Assembly: GCA_026928255.1 (NCBI GenBank)
Contig: JAIXKJ010000001.1
Location: forward strand, 124,001 to 188,000
Direction of reading: 5' to 3'
Origin: Anaerolineales bacterium
GTDB taxonomy: Bacteria > Chloroflexota > Anaerolineae > Anaerolineales > Villigracilaceae
Length of the DNA stretch: 64,000 nt
Shown here: positions 40,521 to 47,854 of the stretch, one piece after another
How the letters are laid out: each line of letters begins with the position of its first letter
Position numbering within the stretch: the stretch's first letter is position 1
Notes under the pieces: model-generated
Seen by the model: the letters and a program-made list of their open reading frames with translations, nothing else
What the model was told of the DNA's origin: nothing
Database searches by the model: none
Translations under genes and position numbers: made by a program

Positions 40521-41552
40521 CTAAAACAGCCCCGTCCAAAACGTCGGCGCGAAGTGATGAATCAGCGCGTCGAGGATGAGGGCGAGGATGAGCAATCCGC
40601 CGAATTTGCGGTTGTGCTGAAAGGCGAATCCTGAAAACCAGACGGGCCAAGCGGGCCAGCCTGCGGGGGCTTGCGCGGGCTTGGGCTGGTTCAACACGCG
40701 GATGGTCGCCAGCGCTTCTTTGTAAGCGAGGAAGATTAACAGCATAACGGGCGTGAAGAATCCGTCGAGGACGAGATAAAGCGTTACGACGTAAATCAAG
40801 ACGATGGAAATTTGCGTAACGCGGCGGGCGTTCGCTTCGCCCACGCGGACGGGGAACGTGCCGACTCCCTTCGCTTTGTCGGGGTCGTGTTTGTCAATGT
40901 GCTTCGCCAGATTAATGCTGACGACGCTTAAGCCGAACGGAACGCCGGCGACGAAGACGTTCCAATCCCAAACTTGCGTCAGCACGAAGTACACGCCGCC
41001 AATGAGGACCGGCCCCCAGATGATGAAAATCATCAATTCGCCTAAGCCCCAATATTTAAGCGGGTAGGTATAGGCGAGCAAAATGATCGCGCCGAAGATA
41101 AACAAACCGATGGTGGTCGGGCTGAAGCGGGTGTGAATCAGCGCGTAGAGTCCCGCCAGCGAAGCCAGCGCCCCGCTGACGACGAACCAACGCAGCGAAG
41201 TTTTGCCGTCCCAAAATTTTTGCACGAGCGGATGCACGCCGTATTCGGTGCGGAAGTAATTGTTGCGATCCACGCCGCGCGTGAAGTCGGTGTAATCGTT
41301 GAGCAGGTTATTCGTCCCATGCGCGATGAACAACCCGAACGTAACGACGAGGAAGGTCAGCCAATCGAAAGTCCCGTGTCGGGCGGCGAGAATGCCGGCG
41401 ATGACGCAGGAATAAACCGTAACCATCGTTACGGCGGAGCGCGTGGCGATTAGCCACTTGGAAACGACGTCGAGCGCGTCCCACTCTTTTTTGTCGTCCA
41501 TTTTGATTAATTGCCACGAGGCTTTGCGCCACATAGCGAAATTGATGCTCAC
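40521..41552 (-). CDS. UbiA-family prenyltransferase (copy 2)
   Basis: 343 residues from a GTG at 41552, which has AAGGAG 9 bases upstream; the longer open frame lacks a ribosome site. About 8 membrane helices. Asp motifs NDYTDFTRGVD and KHIDKHDPDKAKG are intact. It is a paralogue of the gene at 3506-4543 with the same N-terminal MWRK and DKKEWD segments. It lacks quinone-biosynthesis neighbours, as copy 1 does. The two copies may differ in prenyl donor or acceptor. Confidence 0.88.
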   Translation of the reverse strand: MSINFAMWRKASWQLIKMDDKKEWDALDVVSKWLIATRSAVTMVTVYSCVIAGILAARHGTFDWLTFLVVTFGLFIAHGTNNLLNDYTDFTRGVDRNNYFRTEYGVHPLVQKFWDGKTSLRWFVVSGALASLAGLYALIHTRFSPTTIGLFIFGAIILLAYTYPLKYWGLGELMIFIIWGPVLIGGVYFVLTQVWDWNVFVAGVPFGLSVVSINLAKHIDKHDPDKAKGVGTFPVRVGEANARRVTQISIVLIYVVTLYLVLDGFFTPVMLLIFLAYKEALATIRVLNQPKPAQAPAGWPAWPVWFSGFAFQHNRKFGGLLILALILDALIHHFAPTFWTGLF

Positions 41553-41646
41553 TAGATTCTCTCCTTGTGTGTAAATTCGCAGGGGATTATACGACGGTTT
41601 GTCTATAAGGCGCATTATGATTGAAAATCGCGTCAAGCGGGCGCGA

Positions 41647-41711
41647 TATAATTCACGCGGAGGTTGCCATGAAACGCATTTTTCCCGTCCTTGTCATTTT
41701 TCTGCTTGTCG
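41647..41711 (+). repeat. Duplicated promoter and lipoprotein start, copy A
   Basis: A 65-base block with TATAAT (41647), CGGAGG, ATG and the first 15 codons of the lipoprotein is repeated almost exactly at 41774-41838. The copy breaks off at the lipobox. The TATAAT-plus-CGCGG cassette recurs once more at 42692-42705. Confidence 0.88.
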
Positions 41712-41752
41712 CACCTGTGCCACGAAGTGGTATGAGCCGCGCCGACGGTTAG
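41669..41752 (+). pseudogene. Truncated duplicate of the lipoprotein signal peptide
   Basis: 28 codons: MKRIFPVLVIFLLVA, identical to the start of the next gene, then unrelated sequence and a TAG. The lipobox Cys is missing. It is a fragment from the local duplication; the leader could still be translated because its ribosome site GGAGG is intact. Confidence 0.8.
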
Positions 41753-41795
41753 CCCTTCGGGACGCTTTCGTCATATAATCAACGCGGAGGTTGCC

Positions 41796-42629
41796 ATGAA
41801 GCGCATTTTTCCCGTCCTTGTCATTTTTCTGCTCGTCGCCTGTTCCGCGCCCGTTACTCAGACCTCCGAGTTTTCTAAAAACTCGGAGGTCTCAACCCCT
41901 ACCCTCACGCCCACCGCAACCCAAACTCTCCCGCCAACGGCGACGCCCACCGAAACGCTCACGCCGACGCCGACCGCGCTGCCCATCCCGCCTGAGGCGC
42001 GGACGCTGGTTGAGCAGGGCGCCGTCTACGACGACGAGAAAAAACTTGCCTACGACCCGTCAACTGGCGCGGTGTTAGCCATGCTTGGCGCAAACGAAAA
42101 ATGGTACTACTACGAAAACGGCATTTTATCTATCCCCGCAGGCGACGGCTCGGGCGACCCGCCCCTTGACGTGCCTATCTACAACACCATAGAGGACGCA
42201 CTTTGGGGAGAGAAGGATAAATTCCCTTGGAATGACGAGGCGGGAGTAATTTTTAATTTTAATAGAAGTACTGCAGAATATAATCGAATAGGTCGCGTTT
42301 ACTTCGGTCCGATGCATATGAACGAACCTACTGAGTGGTTATTTATGGAAGATTTCTTTAGCACAAATAACTTTGCCTTAGAGTCCACTAATAATCCTGA
42401 CGATAGCTTTAAATTTGTTATCTCTAATTGGCAGATAACGGGCGGTCGAGTAATAACAGAATTGGATTTCGAATCAAAAGTGTCAAACTATATGCCTATG
42501 TACGCTTTTGTCGTTGGTGATGTTAGGGTAATATATGATGAATTGATAAATGGGGAGATTTTTATTCCTGGACCCGATGAAGTGCGAGATGATGTGAGCG
42601 CTACGCCTGCCGCAACCCCAACTCCATAA
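41796..42629 (+). CDS. Lipoprotein with Thr/Pro spacer, AT-rich C-terminal half
   Basis: 277 residues. Signal peptide with lipobox LLVAC (Cys16), a 60-residue Thr/Pro spacer and a ~190-residue globular domain with no recognised family (about LVEQGAVYDDEKKLAYDP to MPMYAFVVGDVRVIYDEL). A perfect 14-bp palindrome is embedded in the spacer reading frame. Codons from about 42186 to 42600 are clearly more AT-rich than neighbouring genes, while the 5' part is not, so the distal part may have been acquired. Own TATAAT at 41774 and GGAGG. Confidence 0.75.
   Translation: MKRIFPVLVIFLLVACSAPVTQTSEFSKNSEVSTPTLTPTATQTLPPTATPTETLTPTPTALPIPPEARTLVEQGAVYDDEKKLAYDPSTGAVLAMLGANEKWYYYENGILSIPAGDGSGDPPLDVPIYNTIEDALWGEKDKFPWNDEAGVIFNFNRSTAEYNRIGRVYFGPMHMNEPTEWLFMEDFFSTNNFALESTNNPDDSFKFVISNWQITGGRVITELDFESKVSNYMPMYAFVVGDVRVIYDELINGEIFIPGPDEVRDDVSATPAATPTP
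41861..41891. repeat. Perfect 14-bp-arm palindrome inside the lipoprotein gene
   Basis: GACCTCCGAGTTTT / AAAACTCGGAGGTC with a CTA loop, in frame (encodes TSEFSKNSEV region) directly after the lipobox. It has the same arm and loop lengths as the palindrome at 42654-42685. Confidence 0.9.
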
Positions 42630-42956
42630 TTCGCGGACGGGTTTCGCCCTCCACCGTCCCGAAGGTTCAAAAACCTTCGGGACGGTTTCGCCATATAATC
42701 AACGCGGCGAGACTCGCTCCCTGAAACCGAATCCGCCGTCCCTTAGGAAAGCGGCGCGGCGAATTTGGGGAGAAAATGCCAAAAGTCGAGATAAATTCGT
42801 CGCTTTCGGAAAATTCAAGTTGTAGAAAAATCCGCCCATTCGTTATAATCAAAGAAGCGAAAGTTTCTGATTATGTGATTTTTTACCGCAGGGAAAAACT
42901 CTGTGTTCTCCGCGCGCTCTGTGGTGAAAATACAAAAAACTTCTTTCGGAGGAAGC
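42630..42956. other. Intergenic region with palindrome and promoter cassette
   Basis: 327 bases without a convincing gene. It holds the palindrome CCGTCCCGAAGGTT / AACCTTCGGGACGG (42654-42685), then CATATAATCAACGCGG (42690-42705), the third copy of the TATAAT cassette, then unremarkable sequence and a GGAGGAAGC ribosome site for the aldehyde dehydrogenase at 42957. The TATAAT could start that operon's transcript, giving a leader of about 255 bases. Confidence 0.6.
42654..42685. repeat. Perfect 14-bp-arm palindrome after the lipoprotein gene
   Basis: Arms CCGTCCCGAAGGTT and AACCTTCGGGACGG around CAAA, 24 bases after the lipoprotein stop. Without a T-run it is a poor terminator by itself. It is the same size as the palindrome at 41861. 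Confidence 0.88.
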
Positions 42957-44399
42957 ATGACGTGGAAGCTTTGGATTGACGGGAAGTGGACGGACTCGCA
43001 GGGCGGCGGGACGATGCAAATAGAAAACCCCGCCACAGGAGAGAAGATCGCGGAAACGCAAGACGCGACGCGCGCGGACGTGGATCGCGCCGTGCAAGCC
43101 GCGAAGACCGCTTTTTACGACGGGCGCTGGTCGCGCCTGACGGCGGGGGAACGCTCAAAAGCCATCTGGAAATTGGCAGATTTGCTCGAAGAAAAAACCG
43201 AAGAGTTTGCGCGCGTCGAAAGCGAGAACACGGGCAAACCGTATAAAAACCTCAGCCTGATCAACGACGTGCCGTTCACGGTGGACAACCTGCGCTTCTT
43301 CGCCACAGCGGCGCGCGACACGCACGGCTCGCACGCGGGCGAATTCGCAAAAGGCTACACCTCCATTTATCGCCGCGAACCCGTCGGCGTGGTCGGGCAG
43401 ATCACCCCGTGGAATTATCCGCTCAACATGGCGGGCTGGAAGATCGGACCCGCGCTCGCGGCGGGCTGTACGATTGTGTTGAAGCCCGCGCCAGGCACGC
43501 CGCTGACGACCCTCATGCTGGCGGAACTCGCCCAAGCCGCAGGCATCCCCGACGGCGTGTTGAACATCCTCAGCGGCGGCAACGACGCGGGGCAAGCCAT
43601 CGCCGAACACCCCGACGTTCGCATGGTCTGCGTTACGGGTTCGGTCGGCACGGGCAAAAAGGTGATGAAAACCGCCGCGGACACGTTGAAGCGCGTCCAC
43701 CTGGAATTGGGCGGCAAAGCGCCCTTCATCATCTTCGACGACTCCGACCCCGAACTGGCGGCGGCGAAAGCGTCCTTCGCGGCGACGATGAACACAGGGC
43801 AAGATTGCACGGCGGCGACTCGCGTGTACGTCGAGAAGGGACGCGCCAAGGTCATGCGCGAAGCGATTGTCGAAGCGATGAAGAGCGTCAAGGTCGGCTC
43901 GCCGTTCGACGACGATGTGATGATGGGTCCGTTGATTTCGGGCGTTCAGCGCGAGCGCGTCAGCGGATTTGTCGAACGCGCCAAAGCGGCGGGCGCGAAG
44001 ATCCTCGCGGGCGGCGGAGCGCCAAAGAAACTCGACGCGGGCTATTACTTCGAGCCGACGGTCATTTCCGACGTGCAACAAGATTCGGAGATTGTGCAGA
44101 ACGAAGTCTTCGGTCCCGTGATTACGATTCAGGAATTCGACGACGAAGCGCAGGCGCTGCATTTCGGCAACGACGTGTTGTACGGGCTGGCGGCTTCGGT
44201 CTTCACCAAAGACGTAGGACGCGCCATGCGCCTGTCCGCGCAGTTGGAATTTGGCACAGTCTGGATCAACGACCATCTGCCGATTGCGTCTGAAACGCCG
44301 CACGGCGGATTTAAGCAATCGGGCTTCGGCAAAGATTTATCCGCCGAGTCGGTGGGCGATTATCAAATCACCAAGCATGTGATGATCGCGCAAGAATAA
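42957..44399 (+). CDS. Aldehyde dehydrogenase (aminobutyraldehyde type), copy 1
   Basis: 480 residues from the ATG at 42957 with CGGAGGAAGC upstream. NAD-binding fold, catalytic Glu in LELGGKAPFIIFDD and Cys in NTGQDCTAATRVYVEKG; PWNYPLNMAGWKIGPAL and FGPVITIQEFDDE are typical. The GQDCTAA context resembles gamma-aminobutyraldehyde/betaine-aldehyde dehydrogenases, which oxidise aminoaldehydes to acids with NAD. It is a close paralogue of 46281-47723, equal in length and almost identical around the active site. Likely member of a putrescine/GABA pathway with the transaminase at 49519 (inference). Confidence 0.9.
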   Translation: MTWKLWIDGKWTDSQGGGTMQIENPATGEKIAETQDATRADVDRAVQAAKTAFYDGRWSRLTAGERSKAIWKLADLLEEKTEEFARVESENTGKPYKNLSLINDVPFTVDNLRFFATAARDTHGSHAGEFAKGYTSIYRREPVGVVGQITPWNYPLNMAGWKIGPALAAGCTIVLKPAPGTPLTTLMLAELAQAAGIPDGVLNILSGGNDAGQAIAEHPDVRMVCVTGSVGTGKKVMKTAADTLKRVHLELGGKAPFIIFDDSDPELAAAKASFAATMNTGQDCTAATRVYVEKGRAKVMREAIVEAMKSVKVGSPFDDDVMMGPLISGVQRERVSGFVERAKAAGAKILAGGGAPKKLDAGYYFEPTVISDVQQDSEIVQNEVFGPVITIQEFDDEAQALHFGNDVLYGLAASVFTKDVGRAMRLSAQLEFGTVWINDHLPIASETPHGGFKQSGFGKDLSAESVGDYQITKHVMIAQE

Positions 44400-44405
44400 A
44401 TTTAT

Positions 44406-44492
44406 CCCTCGCCCTAAACCCTCTACCCTTACGGCGCGCGCTGTTGGAGAGGAAATCCCTTCTCCTTTTGGGAGAAGGGTAGGGATGAGGGC
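44406..44492. repeat. CCCTC-type intergenic repeat, copy 1
   Basis: Begins CCCTCGCCCTAAACCCTCT and ends GGGTAGGGATGAGGGC: an imperfect inverted repeat between two aldehyde dehydrogenase genes. Related copies lie at 45940-46002 and 46070-46150. Confidence 0.7.
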
Positions 44493-44509
44493 AACTTTTT
44501 GGAGGCAAT

Positions 44510-45931
44510 ATGGACTATAAACTTTTGATTGACGGTCAATGGGTAAGCGGCGGAACGATTTTGGAAGTGAAGAATAAATACAACGGCAAAATCATTGGGA
44601 CGCTTCCCGCCGCCAGCAGCGAAATGTTAGACGCCGCCATCGCCGCCGCCGAACGTGCCGAAGACGCGATGGCGGAAATGCCCGCGCACAAACGCGCAGA
44701 CATTCTGTTGAAGACCGCCGCGCTCATCCGCGAACGCGCCGACGATTTGGCGAAAACCATCGCGGCGGAAGCGGGCAAGGCGTTGAAGTTCGCCCGCGCC
44801 GAAGTGGATCGCGCTCAAAGCACGTTCACCATCGCGGCGGAAGAAGCCAAACGCATGGGCGGAGAAGTCTTCCCATTGGACGCCGTCCCTTCGGGCGAAG
44901 GCTATTTCGGATTCTGGACGCGCCGCCCCGTCGGTGTGATTGCGGCGATCAGCCCGTTCAACTTCCCGTTGAATTTGGTCGCGCACAAAGTCGCGCCCGC
45001 GCTGGCGGCGGGAAATACGCTCGTGTTAAAACCCGCCACGACGACTCCGCTGGCGGCGGTGAAGTTGTGCGAAATTTTGATGGAAGCGGGTTTGCCCAAA
45101 GGCGCGATCAACCTCGTGGCGGGTTCGGGCGCGACGGTGGGCGAATGGCTCATCACCGATCCGCGCGTGGACAAAATTACGTTTACGGGCAGTCCGCCCG
45201 TGGGGGCGCACATCCTCGCGGTGGCGGGCATCAAAAAAGTAACGCTCGAATTGGGCAACACTTCGCCCGTCGTCGTCGCCCCCGACGCGGATTTGGATTT
45301 TGTCGCCAAACGCTGCGCCGTCGGCGCGTTCTATAATTCGGGGCAGGTCTGCATTTCCGTGCAACGAATTTACAGCGAGAAAAACGTCTTCGAGCCGTTT
45401 GCGGAAAAATTCGTCCAAGCGACGGAAGCGCTGGTGGTGGGCGATCCGCTCGACGAGCGCGTGGATGTCGGTCCGATGATTGATTCAAAGGAAGTGGATC
45501 GCATCGAAGGCTGGGTCAACGAGGCGCAGGGAAGCGGCGCGAAAGTGTTGACGGGCGGCAAGCGCGACGGAACGGTCTATTACCCGACGGTGTTGACGAG
45601 CGTCGAAGCCGACATGAAGGTTGTGGCGGAAGAGACCTTCGCGCCCGTCGCGTCGGTCATTCAAAGCGACGACTTCGAGTCCGCGCTGCAACAGGCGAAC
45701 GACTCGAAGTTTGGTTTGCAAGTCGGCGTGTTCACCAACGACGTGAACCGCGTCTTCCGCGCCGTCAAGAAGTTGAACTTCGGCGGCGTGATCGTCAACG
45801 ACACGCCGAACTTCCGCGCCGACCACATGCCCTACGGCGGCAACCGTCAAAGCGGGCTGGGGCGCGAAGGCGTGAAGTTTGCGATGGAAGATATGACCAA
45901 CATCCAAATGGTGGCGATTCGGACGAGTTAA
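44510..45931 (+). CDS. Aldehyde dehydrogenase (lactaldehyde/semialdehyde type)
   Basis: 473 residues. Short N-terminus (MDYKLLIDGQWVSGG), catalytic Glu in VTLELGNTSPVVVAPDA and Cys in YNSGQVCISVQRIYSEK, and FGGVIVNDTPNFRADHMPYG near the end. NSGQVCISVQR is the pattern of lactaldehyde, phosphonoacetaldehyde and related NAD(P)-dependent dehydrogenases. It is only distantly related to the flanking paralogues. As succinate-semialdehyde enzymes share this subfamily, it is a candidate for the last step of GABA breakdown. RBS TGGAGG. Confidence 0.9.
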   Translation: MDYKLLIDGQWVSGGTILEVKNKYNGKIIGTLPAASSEMLDAAIAAAERAEDAMAEMPAHKRADILLKTAALIRERADDLAKTIAAEAGKALKFARAEVDRAQSTFTIAAEEAKRMGGEVFPLDAVPSGEGYFGFWTRRPVGVIAAISPFNFPLNLVAHKVAPALAAGNTLVLKPATTTPLAAVKLCEILMEAGLPKGAINLVAGSGATVGEWLITDPRVDKITFTGSPPVGAHILAVAGIKKVTLELGNTSPVVVAPDADLDFVAKRCAVGAFYNSGQVCISVQRIYSEKNVFEPFAEKFVQATEALVVGDPLDERVDVGPMIDSKEVDRIEGWVNEAQGSGAKVLTGGKRDGTVYYPTVLTSVEADMKVVAEETFAPVASVIQSDDFESALQQANDSKFGLQVGVFTNDVNRVFRAVKKLNFGGVIVNDTPNFRADHMPYGGNRQSGLGREGVKFAMEDMTNIQMVAIRTS

Positions 45932-45939
45932 TCATTTTG

Positions 45940-46002
45940 CCCTCGCCCGCCTTTCGGACGTCTGCCCTTGCGGGCGCACGTCCCAATGAGAGAGGGCGAG
46001 GG
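45940..46002. repeat. CCCTC-type intergenic repeat, copy 2
   Basis: Outer arms CCCTCGCCC and GGGCGAGGG, with inner GGACGT(C) / (G)CACGTCC. It sits 8 bases after the aldehyde dehydrogenase stop and is shorter than the other copies. Confidence 0.6.
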
Positions 46003-46052
46003 GAAAGAAAAATTGTCATTTCGAGGAAGCGCCAGCGACCGAGAAATCTAAT

Positions 46053-46184
46053 AGACCTCTTGCAAAAGTCGCCCTCACCTTAGCCCTCTCCCGTTGGAGA
46101 GGGGACTCAATCTCCCTTCTCCAACGGGAGAAGGGTTGGGGATGAGGGCGAACGAAAGCAAAATAATTGCGTATGCTACTTATG
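46053..46184. mobile_element. 132-bp insertion flanked by a 13-bp direct repeat
   Basis: CGAGAAATCTAAT occurs at 46040-46052 and again at 46185-46197, bracketing 132 bases that contain a CCCTC-type inverted repeat (46070-46150). This is what a small transposed, MITE-like element with target duplication looks like. The insert ends are not clear inverted repeats, and it has no gene. Confidence 0.6.
46070..46150. repeat. CCCTC-type repeat, copy 3 (inside the insertion)
   Basis: CGCCCTCACCTTAGCCCTCT, CCCGTTGGAGAG / CTCCAACGGGAG and a closing GGGGATGAGGGCG form a long imperfect hairpin. It closely resembles copy 1 at 44406-44492. Confidence 0.7.
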
Positions 46185-46280
46185 CGAGAAATCTAATTTA
46201 TAACGACAAAGATTTCTCCTCGCCGCAGAGCGGCTCGTCGAAATGACACGGATTGTAAATTCACAAAATAAGGAGAATTT

Positions 46281-47723
46281 ATGGAACACAAACTCTGGAT
46301 TGACGGAAAATGGGAAGACACGCAAGGCGGCAAGCGCATGTCGGTGGAAGACCCGACGACGGGCAAGCTCATCGCCGAAGTGATAGACGCTTCGTCCGCC
46401 GACGTGGACCGCGCCGTGCAAGCCGCGAAACGCGCCTTCTACGACGGGCGCTGGTCGCGCCTGACTCCCGCCGAGCGCTCAAAAGCGCTTTGGAAACTCG
46501 CCGACGTGATCGAAGCCAACAGCGAAGCGATCGCCAAACTCGAATCCGAAAACACGGGCAAGCCTTACGCCTTCGTCAGTCTCGGCGGCGACATTCCCTT
46601 CGCGGTGGACAATCTGCGTTTCTTTGCGGCGGCGGCGCGCGACACGCACGGCTCGCACGCGGGCGAATTCGCCGCGGGCTACACCTCCATCTATCGCCGC
46701 GAACCCGTCGGCGTGGTCGGGCAAGTCGCGCCGTGGAACTATCCCTTTATGATGGCGGTGTGGAAAATCGGACCCGCGCTCGCGGCGGGCTGCACGATTG
46801 TATTGAAGCCCGCGCCTGGCACGCCGCTGACGACCCTCATGCTGGCGGACTTCGTCAAAGAGGCGGGCATCCCCGACGGCGTGGTGAACATCGTTACGGG
46901 CGGCAACGACACGGGACAAGCCATCGTCGAACACCCTGACGTGCGGATGGTCAGCCTGACGGGTTCGGTCGGCACGGGCAAGAAGATTATGAAAACGGCG
47001 GCGGACACGTTGAAGCGCGTCCACTTGGAATTGGGCGGCAAAGCGCCGTTCATCGTCTTTGACGACTCCGATCCCGAATTGGTGGCGGCGAAGGCTTCGC
47101 TGGCGGCGACGCTCAACACAGGTCAAGATTGCACGGCGGCGACGCGGCTTTACGTCGAAAAGAGCAAGGTCAAGGTTATGCAAGAGGCGGTGGTCGAGGC
47201 GGTGAAGAACGTCAAGGTGGGGTTGCCGTTTGAAGACGGCGTGCAGATGGGTCCGCTGATTTCGGGCGTTCAGCGCGAGCGCGTCAGCGGATTTGTCGAA
47301 CGCGCCAAAGCGGCGGGAGCGAAAATTCTCACGGGCGGCGGAACGCCGAAGGGATTTGAGTCGGGCTACTACTTCGAGCCGACGGTCATCACGAACGTTC
47401 AACAAGATTCGGAGATTGTGCAGAACGAGGTCTTCGGTCCCGTGATTACGGTTCAAGCGTTTGACGACGAAGCCGACGCGCTGACCAAAGGCAACGACGT
47501 TCTCTACGGACTCGCCGCTTCGGTCTTCACCCGCGACATCGGGCGCGCCATGCGCCTTTCCGCGCAATTGGAATTTGGCACAGTTTGGATTAACGATCAC
47601 CTGCCGCTCGCGTCCGAAACCCCGCACGGCGGATTCAAGCAATCGGGCTTCGGCAAAGATTTATCCGCCGAGGCGATTGGCGATTATCAAATCACGAAAC
47701 ATGTGATGGTGGCGCAGAGTTAG
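46281..47723 (+). CDS. Aldehyde dehydrogenase (aminobutyraldehyde type), copy 2
   Basis: 480 residues, the same length as copy 1 at 42957. It begins MEHKLWIDGKWEDTQGG; catalytic Cys in NTGQDCTAATRLYVEKS and Glu in LELGGKAPFIVFDD; end GDYQITKHVMVAQS. Differences from copy 1 are spread through the N-terminal third, and long stretches such as GFVERAKAAGAKIL are unchanged, so the duplication is moderately old or kept similar. Its RBS is AAGGAGAA. The pair may serve different aminoaldehydes. It converges on the gene at 47855 across the heptamer array. Confidence 0.9.
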   Translation: MEHKLWIDGKWEDTQGGKRMSVEDPTTGKLIAEVIDASSADVDRAVQAAKRAFYDGRWSRLTPAERSKALWKLADVIEANSEAIAKLESENTGKPYAFVSLGGDIPFAVDNLRFFAAAARDTHGSHAGEFAAGYTSIYRREPVGVVGQVAPWNYPFMMAVWKIGPALAAGCTIVLKPAPGTPLTTLMLADFVKEAGIPDGVVNIVTGGNDTGQAIVEHPDVRMVSLTGSVGTGKKIMKTAADTLKRVHLELGGKAPFIVFDDSDPELVAAKASLAATLNTGQDCTAATRLYVEKSKVKVMQEAVVEAVKNVKVGLPFEDGVQMGPLISGVQRERVSGFVERAKAAGAKILTGGGTPKGFESGYYFEPTVITNVQQDSEIVQNEVFGPVITVQAFDDEADALTKGNDVLYGLAASVFTRDIGRAMRLSAQLEFGTVWINDHLPLASETPHGGFKQSGFGKDLSAEAIGDYQITKHVMVAQS

Positions 47724-47854
47724 GTAGTTGGGAAATGGGTGATTGGGTAATGGGTAAATAGGTAATTGGGAAATAGGTAATTGGGAAATTGGGATTGCAC
47801 TTTCCTAATCCCTAATTGCCTAATCCCTAATCACCTAATTGCCTAATCACCTAA
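47724..47854. repeat. Inverted heptamer minisatellite between convergent genes
   Basis: First half: about nine degenerate units like GTAATTG, GGAAATA and GGGTGATT. Second half: the complement style, CCTAATC, CCTAATTG, CCTAATCA in about nine units. The two halves can pair along their length to form a large hairpin or cruciform. It fills the gap between the aldehyde dehydrogenase stops and probably ends both transcripts. Confidence 0.8.

Larger units (their letters stand above)
46015..46247. repeat. GTCATTTCGA repeat copy 2, interrupted by an insertion
   Basis: Left half GTCATTTCGAGGAAGCG...ACCGAGAAATCTAAT, right half CGAGAAATCTAATTTATAAC...GTCGAAATGAC. Removing 46053-46184 plus one copy of the 13-base direct repeat restores an ordinary family member like that at 52978-53066. 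Confidence 0.85.

Noticed and set aside
43155-44318. 387-codon antisense frame over aldehyde dehydrogenase copy 1 (and its twin at 46479-47642)
   Set aside because: The two frames resemble each other only because the sense genes are paralogues; both are Arg-rich shadows without start signals.
46053-46184. Insertion-sequence remnant
   Set aside because: No transposase fragment and no matching terminal inverted repeats; called a small MITE-like insertion instead.
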